The notes under the pieces were generated by a model, which saw only the letters and a list, made by a program, of their open reading frames with translations, did no database searches and had not been told where the DNA came from. DNA of 64,000 bases from Tetrahymena elliotti 4EA. Lineage: Eukaryota > Ciliophora > Oligohymenophorea > Hymenostomatida > Tetrahymenidae. The position numbers were made by a program, and so were the translations under genes. Location: contig JH720310.1 of the NCBI GenBank assembly GCA_000231825.2, positions 174,510 through 238,509 on the forward strand, in the 5' to 3' direction. Every line of letters starts with the position of its first letter. Position 1 is the first letter of the stretch. Shown one piece after another: positions 27,762 to 40,594 of this stretch.

Positions 27762-30700
27762 TCAATTTCGAATGCAATAAAGGGATTCATTTGAGACTCT
27801 CTATTTTTAGTGGATTCTAATCTGACAGCAAAATATTTCTAATTGTTTAAAAGATTATTCATTAGGTTTTCTATAATTAGAAATTAAATTATTAATTTAC
27901 TGATTTAGATTTTTTTTAGGATTTATTGAGTCGTCTATAATACGAGGTTTTTATACAGGAGTAACACCGATAGCAAAAAAGATATCTATTTTATCCGCAC
28001 TACTTAAAGCAAGCTCTATATTAACAAATTCAATTGTATTGTAAAACTAAAATAAATAAAAAATTAATTACAAATGTCGTTTTCTTTTCTAAATTCGAGA
28101 GCTTTGAGCTTAGGATTTATGATTGACTACTTGAAGTAAGGGTAAAATTATTTTTTAGGTTTGAAGAGAGGGTTTGCTTTGCTCTTTGAGAAAACAGACC
28201 TCTTTCCATTGTCATCTTGATCTTTCTCTCTTATTTCCTTCTCATCCTCTTCTTCTATAATACTATTTTTGTTAAAATGTTTGTTAAAAGAAATAACTCT
28301 GTGAAATAAAATGAATGAATGAATGAATAAATTACTATTCCTCTTGCTCTTGTTTGTATTTTTTAAAATCGATTGATTTAAAAATCCTTTTCTGTGTCAA
28401 TTTGTCATCACCAATTTATGACAAAGACGATAATTAACTTTTAGATATATTCTCTCCACTTATTTTTTGGTAAAATTCTTCAAGTTAAGGTAGCTGTTTA
28501 AATATATAAAAAAAAATATATTCAAAAATCAATCAAAAAGATGCCAAAGAAAAAATAAAATCATTTGTATCATAAACTTAATAAATTAGATAAATTATTT
28601 TCATTAACTTCCTAGAAATATTCTTTCATTTTCCAGAAAATATTAAAAAACAAATTCCTATTTGGATTTTTTTTTGTTGCATTAAATGCCATTTATTAAT
28701 TTAGTTTTTCTACAAAGACTAGATAACACATATATATAAATTTTATCGAAATTGGTTTGCATTTAATGTTTTTTTTTTTTTTTGATATGAAAATATGATT
28801 AAGTAATAATGTGATAATAATAAATAAATAACTTTCTATAACTTCTTTAATATTTATTTCTAAAACCTATTTTTAGAGCTTAAATATTTTTTTATTTGAT
28901 CTTAAATTTTGTATTTAAAAATAAAATCATTTCTTTCTATTGTTTTGTTTATTAAATAAATTAACTTCTACAAAAAAGAAATATTTTTTTTTCTGCAAAG
29001 GAATGAATAAAATGGAATTATGATACCAAAATATTAAAATATTTGAATAGGAATTGGAAAATGAGTTAACAATCGATAATTTAAAATGAAAAATAAATGA
29101 AAAGTAATAAAAACCTGAGTAGATCTAACAGTAATTTCTGACATTTTAAGAGGAATACGAAATCTGTCTAAAATTTTATCATAAGGCTCAAAGAGATTTG
29201 TAGAAAGCACTTCATTAAAGTCTTTTTCAGTGTAATTTTATTTATTTTATCTCCTCATTAAAACCAATCTGTTAAAGTTGTTACAGTAGGATTTTGAAGA
29301 TTATTTGAGTTTTTTTATTGTATTTTAGATTTCTTTAATTCTTTCTTCTTCTTACTTTTGTAATTATATCTTTCTTTACTCTTCCTCTTCTTGCTTTTCT
29401 TTTAGAAGTCTCATTCTCAACTATTCCTCTTCAGTCATCTCAGTTTTATCTGAATTACTTAAAACAGATCCTCTTTGCTTAGTTTTGTTCTTTTTAGCTT
29501 CCTATAATTAAATAATAAAAATGCATCCATATATGTAGTAGCTTATAATATTTTAATCAAACCTACCTCTCTCTACTTTTTTAAAGCTTCCAACTCTTGA
29601 ATCCTTTTATTTTGCTCCTCCTCTATTTTTTTTTATCTTTCTTCTTCTTCCTTCTTCTCCCTTTCAACTCTTTCTCTCTCCTCTTATTCTCTCCTAATCC
29701 TATCTTTTTCTTTTTCAATATGAGCATTTATACACTCTAATTCTGCCTATTATATTTCCTAATTTATTTTTTATTAAATAAACACAATTAAATGCAAAAG
29801 TTATTTAGGATTTAAGTTAATATCTATCTATCTATAAGATAATAAAATAAACAAATATATAAAGAAAGATCTTTTACAAGCTGTATTTTAGCAAATTCTT
29901 TTCTGAGCAACTCTACTTATTCTTGCAAAATGATATTTTATTCTCCAAATTGATCTATGACTTGTTTTTATTAGTTATTGTTATTAAGTATTTTTGTATG
30001 GAAATCTAAAAGTTCTTGCTTAAATTCAATAGATTTTTTCTAAACCTCATACAAAATATTATCTTCAATACTCTCTTCTATTCTTTTTTTCTCTTGCAAG
30101 AAATATTATTTACTGAATTCCATTCTTTATTAGATAAGTTCTTTAGACTATTAAATATTCTCCATTATTTTGAAATTATTATCACCATAATGCATATCTA
30201 ATACTCCTGGATGGTTTCTTTTGTGATGATTTTTCAGATATTCTTCTTTCTCAAAAATCTTTGGACATATTTTACATCTATAACATGATTTAATCAATAA
30301 TTTTTTCTATATTTCTTCAATAATACTCTCTTTTATTTTTATTTTTTCTTTCAACTACTATAACTAAACCTTGCTTCTTTTCAAGTCTTTCTCTTACCTT
30401 TTTATCTTTAAAAACAAAATAATTTAAGAATAGAAGAAAACAATTTGTTTTTATTCCAAGAAATAAGCCTGCCTATCAATCAACCATTAGTTTATTTGCT
30501 TAAAATAATAAAAATAATTAATGCTTTAACAAAATTTATATCGAAAAAGGCCTTTTGATTGATTGATTGATTTGCTTCCTATATAAAAATGAAGCAATAT
30601 TATACTAATTTGATTGAAAATTAAATAAACATAAAATAAAATAATTTAAGAGAAAGAATTTACTGCTTACTCAAAACTTTCATAACTTTGCTTTAGGTGT

Positions 30701-31276
30701 TATTATTATCTCTTTTACTCTTAATCTTTATGAAGTATATATTGTAACTACATTTACTATATTTGAATTATCTTTTTGAAGACATTTTGTGATAAATAAT
30801 TCTACTATTTCATTTAAATTTAAAGATTATATTAAGTGATATCCGGATCTTCATCTTTTTCATACTGCTTATTTTTTAAAATGAATTATTTCTACTTATT
30901 ATCAAAATAATCATCAAATTCAAATTCAGAAATAAAGCAATTTTGTAGATTAAATTAAAGAGGAGCTATTGCTTGATAATTATTGCTTCGTTTAATATCA
31001 TTAACATCAATTGACTCAATCGTTTCAAAATCCAACTTTAAAAACCCTTTCTTTTAGGTCTACTTTTTTATCAGCTAATAAGGCAACAAATTGATTTTAT
31101 TCTTTTCTAATAAATTCAATTCTTATCTTTCATTTATCTATTTTATTAAAAATCAATATTTATATGTAAAAAACGTCCCTTGGCATTCATTTAAAGATAA
31201 CCTTAATTCCAAAAGGCTCTTATGGATTTTGAACGAATTTCCTACTGAATTACTAACTTCTTTGTTGGAATTTCAT
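27762..31276 (-). CDS. DZIP1: DZIP1/Iguana-like basal body zinc-finger coiled-coil protein
   Basis: DZIP1 proteins sit at centriole or basal-body appendages and are needed for ciliogenesis. 752 aa from exons 31202-31276, 30664-31137, 29878-30405, 29567-29758, 29115-29501, 28336-28493, 28072-28262 and 27762-28015; all phases close. The N-terminal Dzip-like domain is about 60-170, starting LKLDFETIESIDVNDIKRSN, with a helix resembling LSQNVFKKIIQIQQMQLQYI. A coiled coil leads into one C2H2 finger at about 227-248 (C-x2-C-x12-H-x4-H, CKICPKIFEKEEYLKNHHKR), the hallmark order of the family. Long Glu/Lys-rich coiled coils follow to about 480, then a conserved-looking tail without a named domain. 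The first intron uses a GTTATC donor. A 33-nt in-frame segment in the last exon (27887-27919) could also be an intron. Confidence 0.85.
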
Positions 31277-32725
31277 AAATGTGTAAATATGAGAACTGAA
31301 ATACTTATCTTTGATTTATCAGAATATTTTTAAAAATAAATTCAAAAAGTAAAACAAAATTAATAGAATAGTTTGTTTATTAATTAACTTTTGATTATTT
31401 TTTGATGGTAATAACTTAAGCATAAAACCTTCTCTATCACTGAATAAAACAGAAGAAGATATTTATGCAATCAAAAACAAACATTTCCATTAAAAAATAT
31501 TATTTTCAATGACTCTCCTCTCTGAATAAAACATTTCAGATTTAGTGTAGCATTTTTATTCATAGGAAATATAGTAAAATACTTAATACAATTAAAAAAA
31601 TAGATTGTCACTTAAATTAAGAATATTATTATGAAACACTACTTTAAGACTAATAAACACTCCAATTGATGATCCTTAATTATTAATTATAGGTCATGTT
31701 CTTAGCTAATCTCATAAACAGTTAAAAAAGGTAAATATATAATTTATATTCATAAGACATTGTATACTTTTGATAAGATATGATAAGACATTTTGATTTA
31801 TTCCTTCAATTTGACAAAAAAAATAAAATTTTGATCCTCCCTCTTTTTATCTTAATTTTGAAGGAAGGACATAATTGTAACTTAATTTTAAAACCCATTT
31901 TCAAATCTAATTATACCTTCGATTTCATATAAGAACAGCTACATATTAGATAAAGTTGAGTAGCTAATCAATCTAGCTAGCTATTCAGACATTATTAGAA
32001 AACACTAAGTGGCTTTAATAAGTAGTAATAATAGTCAAATAGAATTTAAAAATGAGGGTAATAAGTATATATAGTATGGATATTGTAATTAGAAATCTTA
32101 TTAAAGAAATAAATAAATAAATAATTCAGTGAAAAAGAGTTGTAAATAAATTAAACTGAACTAAAATTTAGCTAATTATTAGAATGATAGCAAATCATTA
32201 AAATTTTCAATCAATGCATTCATAGACAATTTAAGAATGAAATTAGTTTCCCCTTTTCTCGTATACTAAATATTTTCAAAAATAAATTCAAAAAATTAAT
32301 TCTGCGAGAGTTTTTATCTTACCAAAAAATTTAAAAATAAATCAGCTATTTGTTAATTTAACAATACGAAGTAGCAACAAAACAAGTTAGTGAAGAAATA
32401 CATAGACAAATAACAAACAAAGTAGATATCTTTCTTTATCTTATTATAGTGTTCTTAGCTAAGATAATATTACTTTCTTACTTAATAAAACCTAAGTAAA
32501 AACTCGAGTGCTGTTTATACCTACAAATATACATTCATTGATCATTATTACTTACTTTAGCAGTCAAACTATTTAATAAATAAATCAAATCTCATTTATC
32601 TTAAAAAAGAATTTAAACCAATCAACATAAATTATTAAAACAAAGTAAATTTATCCAAAAATAGATAGATAGATAGAGAGATAAATAAATAAATACATAT
32701 ACTTACTTATAACCTAAATTAACTT
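31277..32725. other. Intergenic between divergent genes
   Basis: Shared upstream region of the DZIP1-like (-) and JmjC (+) genes. AT-rich, with GATA/AATA microsatellites near 32661-32694. No gene was seen. Confidence 0.6.
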
Positions 32726-35700
32726 ATGAATCTAAGGAATAAGAGGAAAGTATCCTCAAATTTAAGTGAAGAGAACGACTCAAATGGTAATTCTAACTAA
32801 GCATAAGCAAATGAAAATACCAATTCAAATTAAGCCAACTTTAGCTCTACCTAAAATAATATGAGCTTAGAAAAAGAAGGCAATGGATTAGCCAATTCAA
32901 ATAGCTTTATCTCTACCACAGATCAAATCTTAGTCAATGGCAACTCTGTTTCGAAGAAAATAAAGACTAACAGTGGTGTTGCCCTCTAAACTCTGACATC
33001 TGGTAGTGCTCCCTGTTTAAAATCAGCCGAATAGATTATTTAACATTAGTAGAATGTTAACAATGATTGTGATATTGATTGCGATGGTTTCCGCGAAATA
33101 TTTCCTGAAGACCTACATACATAATTATAAGAAGCCATTTACTCAGAGTCAACAATTGTTCTGAGAGAAGCAGCTGGTCCTAAAGGCTTCAATGTAAACC
33201 CAAAAAATTTATTTAGCTTTGAAACTGTAATAAAAAATCACAGTGAGATGTAAATAGACTGTAGAATTTAAAATCCTACAGTTTATGGTTTTAATGTTTA
33301 AAATCCTAAAAACTAACAACACGTCTACAACTCTACCATCTAAGAATACGGAGAGTATGCTGCATTACTAGAAGAAGACAGATATGATGAAATAAAGAAA
33401 AAACCATATTACAAGGAATACTTTAGCAAACTATCTAATGGAGTTATGTTTGCTGTTAACATAGATATGGATGACTACAATTGGAAGACAGAAAATATGC
33501 GCTTAAGGTCAGGACTTCCCCATTATCTCCTTAACAAAGGCAAACATGACATCCTAAGCTACCATAGATAAAATGTAATGGGGTGCACACAACCATAAAT
33601 GTACTTAAAGGTAGCTGGTGTGTGGACTGGAGGACATCAAGAGAATATCTCTGTAAGAGCTATAAATATCAACCACGGTAAATACAAATTTCAATTTTAA
33701 TTTAATAAACTAATGCATTTGACAAATACTTTCTTTCCATTAATTTTGTTTTTGATAGTCATCTTTCTATCTACCTACATAGCTCCTTAGCTAGCTTGCT
33801 TAATATCCATATTCAATAAATATCCCAGTTTAAATTCAAAAATATAAACCTTCCTTAGCTTGACTACATTTCAAATTAATTAAGAATAAATAAACAACTA
33901 TTACAGATTATTTTCAAGCAAGAAAACATTATTGAATTCTATGTAAATTTGTAAGATCCCAATATAATAATGAAAGAAAAAAAAATCAAAAGTCAATTAA
34001 TAAGCATAGAATTTAGCTTGGAATAAAAGTCCAGTAATCGTTTAGTTTAATAATTTTGACGCAAACAAATAATCAATCAAAGCTCAGCTAGTCTTTTAAA
34101 TTTTTTACCTCCCCCTTTTTAATTTCTAATTACTTTTGCCTTTGTTTAATTTAAAATAGAACGTCTAAACAAATCAATATGACTAAAGAGTTAGTTTTTT
34201 AGTTTCTAAATTCAATTTTTACTTGATAATTTTTGTATAAATTAAAAAAAAATTACTTGATTTGAATGATAATCTCAAGATTTCGACCTTATTTTTCAAA
34301 TTAATTTAAATGAACTATTAAAATATACCAAAATCGACTTAATTAAAAAATAAAGGCAATTAATTAGTCGATTGATTTTCTCAATTTTTATCTTAAATAA
34401 GTTAATTTTATACTAATCGAATCTTAAAAATCAATTATTATTTTATTTAACAAATTTAGGAGATGGAGATAGTGATTGGTACTGTGTTGACTTTGAATAA
34501 GTAGAGAAATATAGAAATTACATTAAGAAAAAATACTAAGTTGATATTCACAGTGATGAAGGTCTTTGGTTTGGAAAATATAATGACCCAGATGTTATCA
34601 AAGCAGGAATCAAGATTAAAAAAGTTGTACAAAGAAAAAATGATATTGTAAAATTTTTACTTCAAATTTTTCAACAAAAATTATTGATTAATAATTTCAT
34701 TTGTTTAAGAGAAATTTAAAAAAAATTAATATTTATTAGGTCATTTTGGCTCCTGGAGTTTTGCATTGGGTACGTTGTAGAGGAAGGAGTGTTTAAACAG
34801 CTTGGAATTTTGCTTATAGAAGAATTGAAGATATCGTAGCTATGAATGAAAGATTCTTGTATAATTAAAAGATAAACTTCTAAACAATAATTTTGAATAA
34901 ATCTCTATTCATGGACTTACTTAATTTTGAGTATCACAATTTACCTTTAGAAGTTGCATAAAAATTACATGCTATAGTTTCAGATTATTATAATAAGGAA
35001 TATCATTTAGAATAGGGTTTAACTCATTACCCTTCAAAAGTAAACACAATTTTTGTTTTTTTAAATCAATTTAATTGTTTTAATTAAAAAAGGCCAAAAA
35101 TAAAATAATTTTTTATGACTAAATGCCAGCATAACTTAAACACATCCAAATTTATTACTGCAGCTAATTAGATTGTACAAAAGAAATCTTTTGCTATTTT
35201 GGAATACTTCATTCTGAATTTTAATATTAAGATCCTTCTAGCAATATTTTGCTTCAATAAGATTTCTGTGGAAAGTACTTCTGTCCTAACTGTATTTTAG
35301 ATATGAAAAAGATGGATGATTCTATTATCCTATTTAGAAAATTTGATCTTCACTCTCTAAAGACATTACTAAACAGAGTATAAAACTACATCAAACTTGA
35401 TGGAAAGCAACAATCTCTTTATCCTATTTCAGATTTAACCAATATTAGCCATTTCTGTGGTTAAATAGACAACATAAATGATTTCGTCTTCAACAAAGAT
35501 GTTAGAAGATTAGAATAAGTTTACATTCCGGATGTCTTTGCCTCATAAGGAGTCGTAATTAATTAATACATCCTTTCATTCATTATTTCATTTAAATTTT
35601 ATCTTCTTTACTACCATACATTCTTTCCTCATTTAAAAAAAATTTTGAATCTTTTAAATGGTACTTATTTATTTATAGGAGGAAATGCAGAAATTTTAAC

Positions 35701-37300
35701 TAGATTTGTAATCAGGAAGACTTATTGATTTTATTGAGAAGCCTATAATGAAATTTGTTATGCCAAATCAATAGCAAAGATGTGAAACAATTTATTATGG
35801 AGAGGAAGAATTACTTAGAGAGAGTTAAAAGATTAAGATAGAAGATGATTTAAAGAAAGAAGAAGATAGCCAACCTATTTAAAATGGACTATCATTGCAA
35901 GTAAAGACAGGAGGAAATAAGAGTAAAAATTAGCATCTCATGCAGCAACAAGAAATAAGCTTAGAATAAAAAGAGAGTTAGAGCAAAATAAAATAGCATC
36001 AACAATAATTGAATTTTGAATCAGTAGAAAATAAAGATTTAAGCCAACAACAGCAAAACAAAAATGTAAACGTAAATAGTTGTTAATATTATTCATTATA
36101 AACTCACTCACCAACAACAGCAATAGCAGCAGCAGCAGCAACAACAACAAACAAATTAAACCCAAACACAACACAAATTTCATCTAATTTAGAAAGCAAT
36201 TTAGATTTTTAAAATTAAAATTAATTTTCACATGATGAAAATTCTAAATGCAATTTATTCTTAGAAAATGATTTTTAAACTGATTCAAAAAATAATATTT
36301 CTTCTATGTCTTCTATTTAATAGCAACACGATGATGAAAAGCTTGCAATATAGCTACAACACCAATATAATTATGAAGGCTCCAAAACTCGTAAATAAAA
36401 AAATAACTCTCAGCTCCTTAATTCTTCCGACTTTGAAATTTCTTCACATAGTCAACACCACTAGCCTAGAGTCCTTAGAGGAGGAAGATCTCTCTGCTCC
36501 AAACCTCCTTCTTAAAATTAAAATTAGAGAAAGAAACCTCAGCAAAACTAGATAACAAGTCTGAAGTCTATTTCTGAGTCAAATAACAGCTCAAAAGAAA
36601 GCTCTAAATAGAATTAAAACGAAGCACAATCACCCACATCATCCTCCACCACTATAGGAGCTTCTACAAATATTACCAGTCCCTCTCTATAAGTTCAATA
36701 GAATGAAAAGGCTAAAAAAGAAGAATCAAATGAATAACCACCTCAAAATCCTTAAATGATTTTAGAAGAAACTCTTTCAACACCCAACTAAAAAACAAGT
36801 AAATTTTTAATCTTACTAACTAATTAATGTATGTATGTTGTCAATTTTCAAAAAAAATAATAAAAACTTTCTTAAAATAAGATGAAGAAACCCTCTAATA
36901 AAATTATTAAAAACTTAATTTTAAAATAGTTAATAATGGCAACGGCAACAGAAACAACAACAATAATTCTAGCTAAAAAAGCTCTACTAACAATCAAAAT
37001 ATATAATAGAATTAAGAGACAGAAGTCAGTTAAAAAACCAAAATAAAAACCTCTTTCTTTGACGATGATGATGAAAACGACTAAGAAGAAATAGAAAAAC
37101 AAAAGATAAGAAAAATCAGAGAAGAGTAAAAGAAAATGATGATGGAAGCAATTGCTAAATCAATAAGAGAAGAAGAACCTCAAAACAAATAACCAAGTAA
37201 AGAAGCTAAATAAATGAAAACATCTTCAAGCGACTTGGAAGATTAATCTATTTACAAAAAGAGATTAAGTCTTAAATAAATAGCCAATAATTCTAACTGA
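32726..37300 (+). CDS. KDM6/UTX-type JmjC histone H3K27 demethylase
   Basis: An Fe(II)/2-oxoglutarate JmjC oxygenase of the UTX/JMJD3 (KDM6) class, which removes methyl groups from histone H3K27 in the nucleus. 1130 aa from exons 32726-33677, 34460-34647, 34740-35039, 35093-35554, 35679-36798 and 36930-37300. The Fe ligands are present: GHQENISV (H304, E306) and LAPGVLHWVR (H389). CTQPQMYLKVAGVWTGGHQE closely matches KDM6. The KDM6-specific zinc-binding C-terminal domain is also there: YYCSQLDCTKEIF from about C503, then FCGKYFCPNC. The TPR repeats of animal UTX are absent; the N-terminus is a 130-residue Ser/Asn-rich region. The last 500 residues are a polar Gln/Asn/Ser tail with a Glu/Lys coiled segment near the end. 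In Tetrahymena thermophila the KDM6 homolog is called JMJ1; this is probably its counterpart. Confidence 0.93.
36110..36152 (+). repeat. CAG/CAA triplet tract read as Ala/Thr inside the JmjC tail
   Basis: A run of CAG and CAA units which, in the gene's frame, is read GCA/ACA and codes a short Thr-Ala tract rather than the poly-Gln common in ciliate proteins. Part of the tail-coding exon 35679-36798. Confidence 0.8.
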
Positions 37301-39037
37301 TTTTCAATAAACATAGAAAAATATAAAGCTGTTCATTGGTTGGTTGATTGATTCACTCTAAAATTCAAACTAAATTTTTTAAAAAGAAACTAAAATGAAT
37401 GAATAGATAGAAAATATTGATAGTAATTATTTAGAAACTATTACAATTAATGATAAATTTTTACAATTTCAAAAAATGAATGAAATTAGATTAGTTATTC
37501 AACTTAAAATTAAACTCCTAAATTTTATAAATATTTCAACAAACAATAATTTAAAACAAACATATCTATGAATATTTCTATAGTATATTTACTTATGTTA
37601 TATTTTGTTACCTAATAAGATTTTGCCTAGTCATCATAGTCTTCTTTCTTTCTATCTATTACAATAATCTAATTTGTCTTTTTTCTAAAAAATTCTAATT
37701 TATTTCAATTTGATTTTGAGCATGCCACAAAAAGAATTAAGATAATACTCACTTTAATTTAGATGAGGTTTTAAATATTTTGATTGAAATTTAAAGTTAT
37801 TATGGATTGTATATTCTCTTAAATTTATTTCTCTGCTATTGATTAAGTATGTTTCATACCTTAATTTTAAACCCATTATTACCTAAAGTATTATTCAAAA
37901 TACCATATTAAACCAATTTAAAGTGGTTATAAATAAGGAGTAGTGAGGAGAATTATAATTCTTTCTTTATGATTTAATGACTATTAAATTAAAAGCTATT
38001 TAATCTACATCCTAAAATGCTTGAAGACAATTAGAGGTTTTAATGACAATCCTTTTTGTTTACAAAATGAGGAATTTGATTTGATGAAAAATAATTTTTT
38101 AAAAAAATATAAAAGTTACTAACTAAAATTTATTTCAAAATATACGAGAATACTAAGAAAGAAAGATATTAAATTAAAAATAGATTTGCTTGGGTGGGTT
38201 TGTATTAAAATAGATAGATTCTTCCTTTAATAAACCAAACAAAAAACCTTATAATTCCTAATCATAGATTTATTATTCCTAAAGTTTCCTTCCTTTTTGT
38301 TTAATCTAAATAATTTTATGAACTCTAGGAAAATAAAAATTTAATTTTTGAGAAACTGACAATAAATAAATTTTTGCTTTCAAATTCAATAAAAATAAAT
38401 TATTTTTATCAATAAACTGCGTATTAAATCTAAATTGGAAAATATTTTTGATCTTTTACAAGAAAAGAGTATGATTATAATTTTTAAAAAATGTTTAAAA
38501 TATATTAAAAATTAATATAAAAGCTAAAATTAAAAAATGAACTAATTAACTTTTGATTTACACAAACCTATATTGTCTATTATTGAAAAATATTTAATAC
38601 CAACTATTAATTTCTTGACAGTTATCAAATAATTTTTGTGATATCAATAAATTTATTCAGCTTTTCTTTACTCATAAATCCATAAAAAAAAAACAAAATC
38701 AGAATTTTAATCTTGGATGTTAACAAACAAAACCAAATGATTCATATTAATTAATAAAAAACATCAAAAAACAAAAAATTTAATTAGATTTTTATTACTT
38801 TTAAAGAATAAAGAAGAATTTGAAAGTATCCTCTTAAAATAAGCTGAAATAATTTTAATTTTTAATCAAAATATTTTTTTTTGATAAATTGAAATAATTA
38901 TTTTTTTAAAGAGCAATGAAGTATTAAAATATTTTAATAAGTAAACATTAGTTTAATTATTCATTTGAAATGGTATATTTCTGCGATATTTGATTAGACT
39001 GATAAATACTGTTGAAGGTTTATATTTATATTTTTTT
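37301..39037. other. Intergenic between convergent genes, no gene seen
   Basis: Very AT-rich sequence between the 3' ends of the JmjC gene (+) and the P450 gene (-). No coding-like frame or clear repeat family was seen. Confidence 0.6.
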
Positions 39038-40594
39038 TCACTTTCTTTTGATGTAGAAAAGGTCTTTTTCCACTGGAGAGTATACAAACTCTTGGAAGAG
39101 CTTCAGTTCATAATCATCACGCTTTTTGAGATGGAATTTCTTTAAGGCATAAACAATAGCTACTTTAGTTTCTATCAGGGCTAGGTATTATCCTATGCAA
39201 TTTCGAGGTCCAGCAGAGAAAGGGATGAAATCATATGGATCTTCTTTTTCTGAGGAGTCATATCTATCAGGATTAAACTTTGACATATCACTAAATAAAC
39301 CTGTTTGCTTTTCTTATTAAGAAACTAATCTAATTTAGATTTCTAAGTCTTTTGAAATGTAAAGATCTTCATCTGTATAACTTTTGTCCATAGATCTTCC
39401 AAAGAGATAGAATATAGCTGGATATAGTCTTTATGTCTCTTTGATAACTAATCTCAAGTATGATAAGTGATTTAAATCTTCATACTTCATATTCTCAAAA
39501 CTAGGGATTTTGTCATCTATTTCCTTTTATAGGCGCTAATAGACATCTGGATTTCTACTTAATTCAAAAAGAATATTTCCTATTAAATGAGAAGTTGTGT
39601 CTGTTCCTGCAAAAATAACAGTGCTATACTAACTAACTATTTCTTTTCTTGTTAATAAATTGTTATTATTTCTACTTTTATTTTCTTCTTCTTGCTTCCA
39701 TATTTCTTTTATGTACATATCTAAGAAGTTTGAAGGTACAACTTCATTGGAAGTTTTGTTATTCTTCTTCAACTATGACTCTCTATCTTCAACAACCTTA
39801 TACAGAGAGGAATTAATAGAATCTATACGACCTAAAAGTGCCTTTTCTACACTGTTATTAAAAGTTATTGCACTCTTTTTTGGACCTAAAATAGAAGCTT
39901 TTAGCATGAAAAAAGGATTAGTTATTCTATAAATAAAGCAATCTTTAACCAAATTAATGAGCTCTAATGCGAATGGCTTCTAATTAACTTAGATATCATT
40001 AATAGACCTACCCATAAAAGAATGAGAAATGATATCTGAACTAACTTTAGCAGCTTCTTTGTAATAGTCTAGTTTAACATACTCTCCGTTTGAAGGGACT
40101 TCAGAGCAGAATTACAAATTGCAATCTTTGAACATTTAAAATCTTTCCATTAAAGTATTAAAATGGAAATTTCCTTATAAAAACTGTCTTTAATTCTTCC
40201 ATTCCTGCTTATTTTTGAACAACAAACCTTCTCCAAAAACAAGTTCAAAACCAAAAGGGCCATCTTTTTTGTAAAAAAGATGCTAATTTGTTAAACACTT
40301 TTTAACCCAATTAATGTCAAGGATTGTGATGATGTTGCTAAATCCCGATAGGGCAAGAATGGCTTTGGCATTTGGATTTTGTTTGACTAAAAGTTTGTAA
40401 AACCAATGAGAATCTCCATATTTCTTAAATGATTGGTTGACAAAATAATACCAACCAATAACAGGATAGAATAAAATAATAATATCCTTGCCATATCTTC
40501 TTTTGTAAACATAATATAAGTAGAGAGTTTTGATAACTGTCTAATATAGTATGGTACCTAATAATAATCCAATTATCAACTAAATAAAAGACAT
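39038..40594 (-). CDS. Cytochrome P450 monooxygenase
   Basis: Heme-thiolate monooxygenase, 518 aa, one exon, ATG 40594 to TGA 39038-39040; normal P450 length. A single N-terminal membrane anchor ([20 protein letters not shown]) indicates an ER-bound microsomal enzyme. All core motifs are present: I-helix [12 protein letters not shown] with the oxygen-activating Asp-Thr, K-helix ExxR as KETQR, a FNPDRYD segment in the PERF position, and the heme-binding loop [11 protein letters not shown] with the cysteine ligand. The Gly-x-Arg-x-Cys-x-Gly spacing is standard. The substrate cannot be told. Ciliate P450s form expanded families of mostly unknown substrate. No close neighbour suggests a pathway. 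Confidence 0.96.

Noticed and set aside
28047..28071. 25-bp intron ending at TTTTAG in the DZIP1-like gene
   Set aside because: It leaves the next exon in a frame with an early TGA; extending the intron to the next TAG (56 bp, 28016-28071) restores the frame.
31091..31333. 80-codon plus-strand ORF
   Set aside because: It lies opposite exons 1 and 2 of the DZIP1-like gene, which have family motifs and phase-matched introns.
35938..36183. Leucine-rich minus-strand ORF (81 codons)
   Set aside because: It is the antisense of the CAG/CAA tract in the JmjC tail exon; the poly-Leu is a by-product of the triplet repeat.
39660..39932. 90-codon plus-strand ORF
   Set aside because: Antisense of the cytochrome P450 coding region, which has all core motifs.
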